The notes: generated by a model from the sequence alone, not told the origin. A stretch of DNA of 64,000 bases from Azospirillum sp. 412522 (GCF_019805165.1 NZ_RWIJ01000023.1:632-64631); one strand, 5' to 3'; shown: positions 15,559 to 24,434, numbered from the stretch's first letter. Made by a program: numbers and translations.

Positions 15559-17016
15559 TTACAGGTGGCTTACGGGGGCGCCCGCGGCAGCGGGGACCGG
15601 CCGGACTGCGTCGGTTCGCCGCGGCATGGCCGGAAAGCGCAGGGTGAAGCTGGCGCCGCCGCCGGGGGTATCCCCGACCACGACGCCGCCGCCATGCGCC
15701 GCCATGGTGCGCGCGACGATGGACAGGCCCAGCCCGGCGCCGCCGGAGGCGTTGCCGGCCCCGCGGTCCCGGCCGCCTTGCCAGAACCGCTCGAACACAC
15801 GGGCGCGCAGGTCCGGTGGGATGCCGGGGCCATGGTCGATCACCCGCAGCTCGGGTTCGCCGGTGCCGGACTTGGCCAGCTCCACGCTGACCGTGCTGCC
15901 GGCCGGGGCGTGGCCCACGGCGTTTTCCACCAGATTGCGCAGGGCGCGGAACAACGGGTCGTGGGCGCCGTGCACGGCCAGCGGGCGGTCGTCTCCGATC
16001 ACCTCGATCAGCCGGCCCTTGCCAAGCGCCAGCGGGGCGAGATGGGCGGCGACCTCCACCGCAAGCCGGGCCAGATCGACCGACTCGTCGGGGCCGATGC
16101 GCAGGGCGTCCAGCCGGGCCAGATCGAGCAGTTGGTCGACCAGCCGCGCCATGCCGGCGACATCCGCGCGGATCGGGGCGCCCGGGGCGCCGATCAGCGC
16201 CAGGTGGGCGTCCAGCACCGCCAGCGGCGTGCGCAGCTCGTGCGCGGCGTCGGCGATGAAGCCGCGCTGCGCCTCGTAACCGGCCTCCAGCCGGTCCAAA
16301 GCCTGGTTGACCGCGCGGACCAGGGGCAGCACCTCGCGCGGCATGCCCTGTTCCGGCAGCCGTTCCGACACGCTGTCCGGTCCGATCTCCGCGGCGCGGG
16401 CCGACGCGCGGCGCAGGGGCCGCAGGCCGCGGTGGATGATGACGAGGTTGACCAGGATCAGGACCAGGGCGAAGGGCAGCCAGATCCAGCCGAAATGCTC
16501 GACGAACTCTTCCAGCAGCCATTCGATGTGCAGCTCCTCCTCGCCGGAGGCCACTTGGATCCAGTAGGGCCGGTCGCCGACGGTGACGCGGTGGCTGAGG
16601 CCGTAGAGCGGCGGTTCGCCAGTCTGCGCCGGCACCCGGAAAACGGCGCGCGGCCGGTCCGTCGCCGTGGGGTCGAGCGGACCCTCCACCCCGTCGGACC
16701 CGAGCAGCAGCCGGCCTTCCCCATCGATCACCGAGAAGGAGGCGGCGTTCACCCGCAGCATCGTCCGGACCGACTCGGGCAGGGTGGTGTTCAGGCGGCC
16801 TTCGTTCTGTTGGCCGTCGGGCCCGCGGACCGCCTTCTCGATCACGCGGGCGACCCCGGACAGGGTGCGCTGGCGCATGCGGTCGTGGGTGCCCTTGAAC
16901 TCGACATAGAGCAGCAGCGCCGTCGTCGCGACCGCCAGCAGCGTGACCAGCACCAGCCAGCGCGCGATGGACGCCAGCAGGGACGGCGGACGGGCGGCGG
17001 CAGGGCGACCGTTCAT
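15559..17016 (-). CDS. Sensor histidine kinase, QseC/PmrB type
   Basis: 485 residues. Transmembrane helix 1 (about 15-37), a periplasmic sensor of ~140 residues, transmembrane helix 2 (about 175-195) and HAMP come first. The HisKA domain has FIADAAHELRTPLAVL (phospho-His), and the HATPase domain has N box NLVENAVGHAP and G boxes DHGPGIPP and GGAGLGLSIV. The ATG overlaps the stop of the response regulator gene (ATGA at 17013-17016), so the two are co-translated. The ligand is unknown. Confidence 0.94.
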   Translation of the reverse strand: MNGRPAAARPPSLLASIARWLVLVTLLAVATTALLLYVEFKGTHDRMRQRTLSGVARVIEKAVRGPDGQQNEGRLNTTLPESVRTMLRVNAASFSVIDGEGRLLLGSDGVEGPLDPTATDRPRAVFRVPAQTGEPPLYGLSHRVTVGDRPYWIQVASGEEELHIEWLLEEFVEHFGWIWLPFALVLILVNLVIIHRGLRPLRRASARAAEIGPDSVSERLPEQGMPREVLPLVRAVNQALDRLEAGYEAQRGFIADAAHELRTPLAVLDAHLALIGAPGAPIRADVAGMARLVDQLLDLARLDALRIGPDESVDLARLAVEVAAHLAPLALGKGRLIEVIGDDRPLAVHGAHDPLFRALRNLVENAVGHAPAGSTVSVELAKSGTGEPELRVIDHGPGIPPDLRARVFERFWQGGRDRGAGNASGGAGLGLSIVARTMAAHGGGVVVGDTPGGGASFTLRFPAMPRRTDAVRPVPAAAGAPVSHL

Positions 17017-17714
17017 GCGCCGGTCTCCCCGCCATCCTCCGCCGGCACTTCGGTCAGGATGTAGCCGATGCCGCGCAGGGTCTGGACGCCGGCGGTGGCC
17101 CCGGCTGCCTGCAGCCGCTTGCGCAGCCGGTGGATCAGCACCTCGACCGCGTTCGATCCGACCTCCTCGCCGAAGCCGTACAGGCCGTTTTCCAGCGCCG
17201 CCTTCGACACCACCCGGCCGGCGCGGCGCAGCAGCAGTTCCAGCGCGTCCAGCTCCCGCCGGCTGAGGTCCAGCGGCCGGCCGCCGACGGTCGCCAGCCG
17301 GGCGGCCGAATCGAAGGCGACGTTCCCCTGTCGCAGCACCATGCCCAGCGCCGCCCCCGGCCGGCGCAGCAGGGCACGGATGCGGGCCACCAGCTCCTCC
17401 AGCGCGAAGGGCTTCAGCAGATAGTCGTCGGCTCCCAGGTTCAGGCCCCTGACCCGGTCGTCCAAGCCGTCGCGGGCGGTCAGGATCAGCACCGGGGTGC
17501 TGTCGGCCCGCGCCCGCAGCGCCGACAGCAGGGTCAGGCCGTCGGCATCGGGCAATCCCAGGTCGAGCAGCACGGCGTCGAAGGCGGCGACGGCCAGGGC
17601 GGCCGCCGCATCCTCTGCCGTGTGGACGAGGTCGACGGCGAAGCCGGCCTTGCCCAGCCCTTCTGCGGTAAGGGATGCCAGCCGGCGGTTGTCTTCGATC
17701 AGCAGCAGCCGCAA
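17013..17714 (-). CDS. OmpR-family response regulator (QseB/PmrA type)
   Basis: 233 residues. The receiver domain has the phospho-acceptor Asp in DAVLLDLGLPDADG, conserved Thr in LTARDG and Lys in LLKPFALEEL. A winged-helix DNA-binding domain follows (SRRELDALELLLRRAGRVVS, then VEVLIHRLRKRL). It is the cognate partner of the kinase encoded next to it. The target genes cannot be read from the sequence. Confidence 0.95.
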   Translation of the reverse strand: MRLLLIEDNRRLASLTAEGLGKAGFAVDLVHTAEDAAAALAVAAFDAVLLDLGLPDADGLTLLSALRARADSTPVLILTARDGLDDRVRGLNLGADDYLLKPFALEELVARIRALLRRPGAALGMVLRQGNVAFDSAARLATVGGRPLDLSRRELDALELLLRRAGRVVSKAALENGLYGFGEEVGSNAVEVLIHRLRKRLQAAGATAGVQTLRGIGYILTEVPAEDGGETGA

Positions 17715-17796
17715 GAGGGATCTTCCGGAACCGGTGGCGGGATGCGGTAGCCGCGACTCTCCGCCTTTTGCGGGGGGACCGCAAGCCGGCCAGGAA

Positions 17797-17836
17797 AAAG
17801 GGCCTTCCCGCCGGGTTCGGCGGAGGAAGGCCCTTT
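17797..17836 (-). terminator. Terminator of the hydroxyacid dehydrogenase gene
   Basis: AAAGGGCCTTCC (17797-17808) pairs with GGAAGGCCCTTT (17825-17836), enclosing a GC-rich inner hairpin. On the minus strand it is followed by a T run. It lies 22 bp beyond the dehydrogenase stop codon. Confidence 0.8.
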
Positions 17837-17857
17837 CCGCTCACGCGGCGGACGCGG

Positions 17858-18811
17858 TCAGACGATCGCGGTGTCCGGGATTGTGCCGGTCAGCACGGCG
17901 CGGACATTGTCGGCGATCATGTGCCCGGTGCGGATGCGCGCCTCGTCGGTGGTGGCGCCGATGTGCGGGGTCAGGATCAGGTTCGGCACGCCCTGGAACG
18001 GGTTGTCGGCCGGCAGCGGCTCCGTCGCATAGACGTCCAGCAGGGCGCCGCCGAGATGGCCGTCCTTCAGTGCGGCGGCCAGCGCCGCCTCGTCGACGAT
18101 GCCGCCGCGGGCGACGTTGACCAGGATGGTGCCGGGCTTCAGCCGGGCGATGACCTCGGCGCTGACCAGATTGTGGGTCTCCGGCGTGTAGGGCAGGTGG
18201 AGCGACAGCGCGTCGGCACTGTCCCAGATGCGGTCGAACGACACCTTCTCCACCCCCATCCGGGCCCAGACCGGATCGTCGGCCGGCACATGCGGATCGG
18301 CGGCGATCACCGTCATGTCCAGCCCCTGGGCGCGGCGGGCGACATGGCGGCCGATGCGGCCGAAGCCGACGATGCCGAGGGTCTTGCCCGACACCTCGCG
18401 CCCGATCAGCCGGCCGCGCGGCCATTTGCCGGCGGCCACGTCCGGCGTGGCGAAATAGGTGGTGCCGCGCACCAGCATCATCAGCCCGGCGATGGCGAGC
18501 TCCGCCACCGACACCTCGTTGGCGCCGGTGGCGGGCAGGACGGCGATGCCGCGCTCCCGGCAGGCCGGCACGTCGATGTTGTCCAGCCCGACGCCCAGCC
18601 GGCCGACCGCCTTCAGCTTGGGGAAGGCGTCGAAGAAGGCGCCGCGGATCTCCGTCTCGTTGCGGATGCAGATGGCGCGGGCAGTGCTGCCCATCGCATA
18701 CAGCTCGTCCAGCCGCTTGTAGAGCGTCTCGTCGTAATGGACGTCGAAGTCGCGGCGCAGGTCGTCCACCGCGCTGGGCTGCATGAATTCGGAAATGATG
18801 ATGTCGGGCAT
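17858..18811 (-). CDS. D-2-hydroxyacid dehydrogenase (SerA-like/sulfolactate dehydrogenase-like)
   Basis: 317 residues of the D-isomer-specific 2-hydroxyacid dehydrogenase family, which interconvert 2-oxo and D-2-hydroxy acids with NAD(H). The Rossmann motif is GIVGFGRIGRHV. The catalytic residues are Arg in NVARGGIVDE, Glu in YATEPLPADN and His in LTPHIGATT. The C-terminal regulatory domain of true SerA is absent. It forms a gene pair with the RraA-like gene (39 bp apart), which suggests a shared catabolic pathway, perhaps for a branched or sulfonated hydroxyacid. The exact substrate is not determined. Confidence 0.9.
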   Translation of the reverse strand: MPDIIISEFMQPSAVDDLRRDFDVHYDETLYKRLDELYAMGSTARAICIRNETEIRGAFFDAFPKLKAVGRLGVGLDNIDVPACRERGIAVLPATGANEVSVAELAIAGLMMLVRGTTYFATPDVAAGKWPRGRLIGREVSGKTLGIVGFGRIGRHVARRAQGLDMTVIAADPHVPADDPVWARMGVEKVSFDRIWDSADALSLHLPYTPETHNLVSAEVIARLKPGTILVNVARGGIVDEAALAAALKDGHLGGALLDVYATEPLPADNPFQGVPNLILTPHIGATTDEARIRTGHMIADNVRAVLTGTIPDTAIV

Positions 18812-18850
18812 GGCGGGGGACTTCGCTGGAGGGGACCGTCGGTGGGCGGA

Positions 18851-19519
18851 TCAGAGCGTGATGCCGGCGGCGTCGAGATAGGGCTTCAGGTTCAGAAGCT
18901 CGATGGTCGTCTCGCCGGCTTCCAGCTTGTGGCGATAGGCCTCTTCCGCGGCCTCGCGGGCGGCGGCCTTCTCCAGCGTGTCGGCGGCGAGAGCCTGCGG
19001 CACCACCACCACGCCGTCGTCGTCGGCGATCACGATGTCGCCCGGCGACACCATGACGCCGCCGACCACGACGGTCGTGTTGACGTCGCCCTTGGCGTCG
19101 GTCTTGTTGGTGCCCTTCATGTTGGTGCCGCGGCAGAAGACCGGGAAGCCCATGTCGCGGATTGCGGTGGCGTCGCGCACGCAGCCGTCGATCACCAGCC
19201 CGCCCAGCCCGCGCGCGATGGCCGAGGCGGTCAGGATGTCGCCCCAGGGGCCTGCATCGGTCATGCCCTTGAAGTCCACCACCAGCACGTCGCCCGGCTT
19301 GGCCAGCGCCACCGCGATGTGGATCATCAGGTTGTCGGTCGGCCCGCAGGACACGGTCAGCGCCGGACCGCACAGCCGCATGCCGGGGAACAGCGGCTTG
19401 ATCGGGTGGCCCATGGCGCCCTTCTTGCCCATCGCCTCGTGCAGGGTGGCGGGGGACTGGGCCCGCAACGCCTCCAGCGTGGCGGCGTCGGGACGGGCGA
19501 AATCCTTGTGAACGGTCAT
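18851..19519 (-). CDS. RraA-family protein, probable HMG/CHA-type aldolase
   Basis: About 222 residues from ATG (19519), with GAAAGG ~10 nt upstream. The RraA fold is recognised from GAMGHPIKPLFPGMRLCGPA and VVDFKGMTDAGPWGDILT. The motif GLVIDGCVRDATAI holds the Arg-Asp pair that class II pyruvate aldolases of this family use for substrate and divalent metal, so an aldolase or oxaloacetate decarboxylase role is more likely than RNase E inhibition. It is co-directional with the hydroxyacid dehydrogenase. The natural substrate is unknown. Confidence 0.85.
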   Translation of the reverse strand: MTVHKDFARPDAATLEALRAQSPATLHEAMGKKGAMGHPIKPLFPGMRLCGPALTVSCGPTDNLMIHIAVALAKPGDVLVVDFKGMTDAGPWGDILTASAIARGLGGLVIDGCVRDATAIRDMGFPVFCRGTNMKGTNKTDAKGDVNTTVVVGGVMVSPGDIVIADDDGVVVVPQALAADTLEKAAAREAAEEAYRHKLEAGETTIELLNLKPYLDAAGITL

Positions 19520-19828
19520 GCCGGGAACAGCCTTTCGCGAATGAACGGCATCCGGTGCCAAGCGCCCCGGATGATCCTTGGGACGTGTGAATCACGATAG
19601 ATAAGCAAGTATTAGAATATTTAAGTGAAACTGAAAACATCGAAACGGAGGTTGATTGCAAAAAAATCGCCTTTACGATGGGTTATGCCGCAAGAAGGCG
19701 CCGGATCGGCGTCTGCTGGTTGATAAAAAGCAATTGAAAGATGCCGCACCCGCCTGTGCGACGGTTCCGGGACGGCTGGCCGGGGCGGTTCCGGTTGTAG
19801 GGCGGATGCGAACCGAAGGAGGCGATGT
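19520..19828. other. Divergent intergenic region, AT-rich centre
   Basis: About 310 bp between the divergent RraA-like and TctC genes. Positions 19585-19700 are markedly AT-rich compared with the rest of the window (runs such as TAAGCAAGTATTAGAATATTT and CAAAAAAATCG). Promoters for both directions are expected here, but no consensus pair with correct spacing was identified. No gene is supported. Confidence 0.5.
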
Positions 19829-20902
19829 ATGGTTATGAACGCGCATTCCGCCGTTCAGGGTGGATCGACAGGAGCGGCGGCCACGACCGGGATCAGCCGG
19901 TTGGGCGCCCTGTCTTGCGGGCTGCGGCAGCTGGCGGCCAGGATCGGAGCGGCCGCCGTCGGGCTGGCGGCGACCGTCGCGCTGGTGGTGCCGGGGGCCG
20001 CCCGGGCAGCCTATCCGGAGAAGCCGATCAGCCTGATCGTCGGCTATGCGGCCGGCGGCGGGTCCGATTTCATCGTCCGGTCGCTCGCCCCGTTCATGGA
20101 GAAGGAACTGGGCGGCAGCGCCCGGGTGATCGTGATGAACCGGCCGGGCGCCGGTGGCGAGATCGGCTTCGCGGCGATCGCCGACGCCGCTCCCGACGGC
20201 TACACCATCGGCCTCATCAACTCGCCCAACGTCGTGACGATCCCGATCGAACGTCATGCCCGCTTCTCCCTCGACCGGCTCGACCCGCTCTACAATCTGG
20301 TGGACGATCCCGGCTCCTTCGTCGTCCACAAGGACAGTCCTTTCCAGACGCTGGCCGACGTCGCCGCCTTCGCCAAGGCCAACCCGAACAACGTGACGGT
20401 CGGCACCACCGGCATCGGTTCCGACGACCATCTGGCGATGCTGATGTTCCAGCGCCTGACCCAGACCCAGTTGACCCATGTGCCCTTCCCGGGCAGCGCC
20501 GACGCCCACCGCGCGCTGCTGGGCCGGCATATCCAGGTCACCTCGATGAATATCGGCGAATCGGCGCGGGCGCGCGAAGGCGACCCGATCCGCATCCTCG
20601 GCGTGATGACGGAGCAGCGGTCGGAGCAGGCGACGGACGTTCCGACCTTCAAGGAGCTTGGGTTCGACGTGAAGATGTCGTCGCTGCGCGGTCTTGCCGC
20701 ACCGGTCGGCCTGCCGCCGGACATCCGCGCCAAGCTGGTCGACGCCATCGCCAAGGCCGTCCAGCATCCGGAGTTCCAGGACATCGCCCGCAAGGCCTAC
20801 CAGCCGCTGCGGCTGCTGCCCTCCGACCAGTACGCGGCGGAGCTGAAGACCCAGGAGGCGACCTTCCGCGCCATCTGGAAGGAAACGCCCTGGCTGAAGT
20901 GA
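19829..20902 (+). CDS. TctC-family periplasmic substrate-binding protein (Bug family), copy 1
   Basis: 357 residues. A long N-terminal region ends in a signal peptide (hydrophobic segment to PGAARAAYPEKP). The mature part is a typical tripartite tricarboxylate transporter receptor: VGYAAGGGSDFIVR, NRPGAGGEIGFAAIA and VGTTGIGSDDHLAML line the carboxylate site. AAGGAGG stands 6 nt before ATG. No TctA or TctB membrane gene is nearby, so it is an orphan receptor. It is strikingly similar to the convergent gene at 20981-21949. Its ligand is probably a di- or tricarboxylate, by family. Confidence 0.92.
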   Translation: MVMNAHSAVQGGSTGAAATTGISRLGALSCGLRQLAARIGAAAVGLAATVALVVPGAARAAYPEKPISLIVGYAAGGGSDFIVRSLAPFMEKELGGSARVIVMNRPGAGGEIGFAAIADAAPDGYTIGLINSPNVVTIPIERHARFSLDRLDPLYNLVDDPGSFVVHKDSPFQTLADVAAFAKANPNNVTVGTTGIGSDDHLAMLMFQRLTQTQLTHVPFPGSADAHRALLGRHIQVTSMNIGESARAREGDPIRILGVMTEQRSEQATDVPTFKELGFDVKMSSLRGLAAPVGLPPDIRAKLVDAIAKAVQHPEFQDIARKAYQPLRLLPSDQYAAELKTQEATFRAIWKETPWLK

Positions 20903-20924
20903 GCACGGGATCAGGGGGATATGA

Positions 20925-20954
20925 AAAGGGCGCCGGCAATTACCGGCGCCCTTT
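20925..20954. terminator. Bidirectional terminator between two TctC genes
   Basis: A perfect 12-bp stem, AAAGGGCGCCGG with CCGGCGCCCTTT, has a 6-nt loop and T/A runs on both sides. It lies between convergent genes and can serve both. Confidence 0.9.
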
Positions 20955-20980
20955 CCTTTTGCTCTAACCCTGGAGGGCTC

Positions 20981-21949
20981 TCACTTCAGCCACGGGTTGG
21001 TCGCCCACAGCTCGCGCAGTTCCTTGGTCGACTCGGCCAGCTCGGCGGCGTACTGGTCCGGCGGCAGCAGTCGGACCGGCTGGTACAGCTCCTTCGCCTT
21101 GGCCTGGAAGCCCGGATCGTTGGCGGCCTTGCCCAGCGCGTCGACCAGCTTGGCCCGCAGCTCCGGCGGCAGCCCCTTCGGCGCCGCGATGCCGCGCAGC
21201 GACGACATCAGCGCGGCGAAGCCCTGGTCCTTGAAGGTGGCGACGCCGGGAGCCTGCTCCACCGTCTTGTCGGACATCACGCCCAGGACGGCGATCGGGT
21301 CCTTCTGCTTGTACTGCATCGCCTCGCCGATGTTCACGGCGCTCAGCATGATCTTCTTGTTGGCCAACGCCGCCTCGTTGGCGGCGGAGCCCTGGAAGGG
21401 CACATGGGTGAAGGTCACGCCGGCCTGGCGCTGGAACACCAGCATCGCCAGATGGTCGTCGGAGCCGATGCCGGTGGTGCCGACCGTCACGCTGTTCGGG
21501 TTGGCCTTGGCGAAGGCGACGACGTCGGCCAGCGTCTTGAACTGTCCTTCGTTGTGGACCGCGAAGGAGCTGGGATCGTCCACCAGATTGTAGAGCGGAT
21601 CGAGGCGGTCCAGCGAATAGCGGGCCTGGCGTTCGATCGGGATGGCGTTGACGTTCGGCGAGTTGATGGCGCCGATGGTGTAGCCGTCGGGAGCGGCGTC
21701 GGCGATGGCGGCAAAGCCGATCTCGCCGCCGGCACCGGGTTTGTTCACCACCTCGACCCGGCTCCCGTCACCCAGCTGCTTTTCCAGGAAGGGAGCCAGG
21801 GCGCGAATCAGCAGATCGGTGCCGCCCCCGGCGCCGAAGGCCACGATCATCGTGATCGGCTTCTCCGGATAGGCCGCTTCGGCATTCGTGGCCGACATGA
21901 ACAGCGCGCCGGCTGCGGCCGCCATGGTCAGAGCTTTCCAGAACTTCAT
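20981..21949 (-). CDS. TctC-family periplasmic substrate-binding protein (Bug family), copy 2
   Basis: 322 residues from ATG (21949), preceded by AAGGGGG. The signal peptide ends ATNAEAAYPEKP. The ligand-binding loops VAFGAGGGTDLLIR, NKPGAGGEIGFAAIADAAPD and VGTTGIGSDDHLAMLVFQR are almost the same as in the convergent copy at 19829. Long stretches such as SLDRLDPLYNLVDDP are identical, so the two arose by duplication and inversion. It is likewise without TctAB neighbours. Confidence 0.93.
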   Translation of the reverse strand: MKFWKALTMAAAAGALFMSATNAEAAYPEKPITMIVAFGAGGGTDLLIRALAPFLEKQLGDGSRVEVVNKPGAGGEIGFAAIADAAPDGYTIGAINSPNVNAIPIERQARYSLDRLDPLYNLVDDPSSFAVHNEGQFKTLADVVAFAKANPNSVTVGTTGIGSDDHLAMLVFQRQAGVTFTHVPFQGSAANEAALANKKIMLSAVNIGEAMQYKQKDPIAVLGVMSDKTVEQAPGVATFKDQGFAALMSSLRGIAAPKGLPPELRAKLVDALGKAANDPGFQAKAKELYQPVRLLPPDQYAAELAESTKELRELWATNPWLK

Positions 21950-22542
21950 GATTCCCCCTTGGATGATGCGCTGCGCAGCGCTGCCGGATTCGGCGTGCCC
22001 TGCGCGGATCGGGGCAGCGTCCAGGCTGGTCCAGCGCGAATCGGCAGCCATCCCGGTGGAATCGGCTGTAATTGCGCATGGCAACGGACCGGATGCCGCT
22101 GAATATCAGAGGATGTTCCTACATCTGTAAGAGCAGGCCTTCAACTCCGCAGCATACGTTTTCACGGCGTCGCGTCAATACACCGCATAATATTGAGAAT
22201 GATTGATGAATGCAGCGGGAAGTTCTAAATAAATACTCCGTATTGGCCTGCAGCGCGGAAGATTTTTTTTGAGATTGTCTGGGTCTTGGCAAGTCGGGAA
22301 TGGCGATCGGGCAATCGTTCTCCACCTGCCGCGCCCTGGAGGCGCCTAACGCCAAGTTGTGTATCTGGCATGCGGATTGCCGAAGCGCGTCCGATACACT
22401 TCTTTATTAGAGAAAATCGCAAAATATTGCATCTTCATGGTATGCATGTGAGCTTCTGTCTCCCGCACCTGTCGTTTCCCCTGGAGTGGGCGCGGTGGAA
22501 AAAGCGGTCGGCGACCCCGCCGTTCTGACCCATTCCCGGGCG
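21950..22542. other. Long intergenic region
   Basis: About 590 bp without a supportable gene. Positions 22130-22275 and 22380-22445 are AT-richer than the surroundings, with short T and A runs (TTTTTTTT at 22264-22271). They may contain promoters of the TctC gene or the remains of a lost gene. A 78-codon minus-strand frame at 22119-22355 has no recognisable features. Confidence 0.5.
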
Positions 22543-22571
22543 TTGACAGTTGGTGGGCACCGCACTATGGT
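22543..22571 (+). promoter_or_regulatory. Sigma-70 type promoter of rpmJ
   Basis: TTGACA (22543-22548) and TATGGT (22566-22571) are separated by exactly 17 nt and lie 43 bp before the rpmJ start codon. The -35 box is a perfect consensus match. Confidence 0.75.
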
Positions 22572-22613
22572 GCGCGCCTTCAATCGAGCCGCCGAGCGTT
22601 CAGGAACAGCATC

Positions 22614-22739
22614 ATGAAAATCGTCAACTCCCTGAAGTCGATGAAGACGCGCCATAAGGCCTGCCGCGTGATCCGCCGCAAGGGCCGCGTCTACGTCATC
22701 AACAAGCAGAACCCCCGCTTCAAGGCCCGCCAGGGCTGA
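22614..22739 (+). CDS. rpmJ: 50S ribosomal protein L36
   Basis: 41 residues, beginning MKIVNSLKSMKTRHKACRVI and ending NKQNPRFKARQG. This is the C-minus type L36 of about 41 residues found in alphaproteobacteria, which lacks the full zinc-binding Cys/His set and keeps a single Cys. It binds 23S rRNA late in 50S assembly. The gene stands alone with its own promoter and terminator. Confidence 0.95.
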   Translation: MKIVNSLKSMKTRHKACRVIRRKGRVYVINKQNPRFKARQG

Positions 22740-22808
22740 TCGGTCCGCAAGGATCGATCGACTGTGAGGCCGGGCATTCCGCCCAGCCTCTCCGTCATCG
22801 GGTGTTTA

Positions 22809-22846
22809 CGCAAGAGCCGCGCCTTCGGGTGCGGCTCTTGCGTTTT
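22809..22846 (+). terminator. Terminator downstream of rpmJ
   Basis: A perfect 12-bp stem, CGCAAGAGCCGC with GCGGCTCTTGCG, has a 10-nt loop containing CTTCGG and is followed by TTTT. Confidence 0.9.
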
Positions 22847-22946
22847 GTGGCTTCCGCATCGGAAGCGGCATCGTCTTGTCTTAAGGTTGCGGCGGATGGT
22901 ACGTGTGGCGGACGAGTTCGCCGCAACGGGATAAGGACCGCCCGCC

Positions 22947-24434
22947 ATGAAGATGCCGGTGCCGGACAGCGGGGTGATCGCCCGCCGCCGGGAGATCGTC
23001 GAGGCGCTGCGCGCCATCGTTCCCGGCGAAGGCGTGATCGTCGACGAGAACGAGCTGCGCGCCTACGAGTGCGACGGGCTGACCGCCTACCGCCAGCTGC
23101 CGATGGTCGCCGTGCTGCCCAGCACGGTGGAGCAGGTGTCGCAGGTCCTGAAGGCCTGCAAGGCGATGGGGGTGAAGGTGGTGCCGCGCGGCGCCGGCAC
23201 CTCGCTGTCGGGCGGCGCCCTGCCGCTGGCCGACGGCGTGCTGCTCGGCATGGGCAAGTTCAAGCGCATCCTCGACATCGACTACGCCAACCGCTGCGTC
23301 ACCGTTCAGCCGGGGGTGACCAACCTCGGCATCTCCAACGCGGTGGCGCATGAGGGCTTCTATTACGCCCCCGATCCGTCCAGCCAGATCGCCTGCACCA
23401 TCGGCGGCAACATCGCCGAGAATTCCGGCGGCGTGCATTGCCTGAAATATGGGCTGACCACCAACAATGTTCTGGGGCTGGAGATGGTGCTGATGGACGG
23501 CACCATCCTGCGGCTGGGCGGCAAGCATCTGGATGCCGGCGGCTACGACCTGATGGGGATCGTCACCGGGTCCGAGGGGCTGCTGGGCGTGGTCACCGAG
23601 GTCACCGTGCGCATCCTGAAGAAGCCGGCGACCGCCCGCGCGGTACTATTGGGATTCCCGAGCAGCGAGCAGGGCGGCGACTGCGTGGCCGCCATCATCG
23701 CCGCCGGCATCATCCCCGGCGGCATGGAGATGATGGACCGTCCCGCCATCCACGCGGCGGAAGCCTTCGTCCATGCCGGCTACCCGCTCGACGTCGAGGC
23801 GCTGCTGATCGTCGAGCTGGACGGCCCGGCGGCGGAGGTCGACCATCTGATCGACCGGGTGGAGGCCATCGCCCGCGACAAGGGCGCCTGCTATGCCCGC
23901 GTGTCCAACAGCGAGGAGGAGCGGCTGGCCTTCTGGGCCGGGCGCAAGGCGGCCTTTCCGGCGGTCGGGCGGATCAGCCCCGACTACTACTGCATGGACG
24001 GTACCATCCCGCGCAAGGCGCTGCCCCTGGTGCTGCAACGGATGCAGGAGATGTCGGACCGCTGCGGCCTGCGCGTCGCCAACGTCTTCCATGCCGGCGA
24101 CGGCAACCTTCATCCGCTGATCCTCTACGATGCCAACAAGCCGGGCGAGCTGGAGGCGGCGGAGGCCTTCGGCAACGACATCCTGCGCCTGTGCGTCGAG
24201 GTCGGCGGCGTGCTGACGGGCGAGCATGGGGTGGGCGTCGAGAAGCGCGACCTGATGACCGACCAGTTCGACGAGGCCGACCTCCGGCAGCAGCAGCGGC
24301 TGAAATGCGCCTTCGACCCCGACGGGCTGCTGAATCCGGGCAAGGTCTTCCCCACGCTGCATCGCTGTGCCGAACTCGGCCGGTTGCACGTCCACCAGGG
24401 GGAGCTGCGCTTCCCCGACCTTCCGCGCTTCTGA
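22947..24434 (+). CDS. glcD: Glycolate oxidase subunit GlcD (FAD-linked)
   Basis: 495 residues. The PCMH-type FAD domain has PRGAGTSLSGGALPL and the FAD-contact region CTIGGNIAENSGGVHCLKYG. The C-terminal cap ends with HAGDGNLHPLILYD and GVLTGEHGVGVEKRDLM, typical of GlcD and D-lactate dehydrogenases. It oxidises glycolate to glyoxylate at the membrane together with GlcE and GlcF, encoded directly downstream in the same direction. Length is normal (E. coli 499). Confidence 0.95.
   Translation: MKMPVPDSGVIARRREIVEALRAIVPGEGVIVDENELRAYECDGLTAYRQLPMVAVLPSTVEQVSQVLKACKAMGVKVVPRGAGTSLSGGALPLADGVLLGMGKFKRILDIDYANRCVTVQPGVTNLGISNAVAHEGFYYAPDPSSQIACTIGGNIAENSGGVHCLKYGLTTNNVLGLEMVLMDGTILRLGGKHLDAGGYDLMGIVTGSEGLLGVVTEVTVRILKKPATARAVLLGFPSSEQGGDCVAAIIAAGIIPGGMEMMDRPAIHAAEAFVHAGYPLDVEALLIVELDGPAAEVDHLIDRVEAIARDKGACYARVSNSEEERLAFWAGRKAAFPAVGRISPDYYCMDGTIPRKALPLVLQRMQEMSDRCGLRVANVFHAGDGNLHPLILYDANKPGELEAAEAFGNDILRLCVEVGGVLTGEHGVGVEKRDLMTDQFDEADLRQQQRLKCAFDPDGLLNPGKVFPTLHRCAELGRLHVHQGELRFPDLPRF

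Noticed and set aside
22119..22355. A 78-codon minus-strand frame in the gap before rpmJ
   Set aside because: It has no ribosome-binding site, no domain and no plausible structure, and it lies in an AT-rich regulatory-looking stretch.
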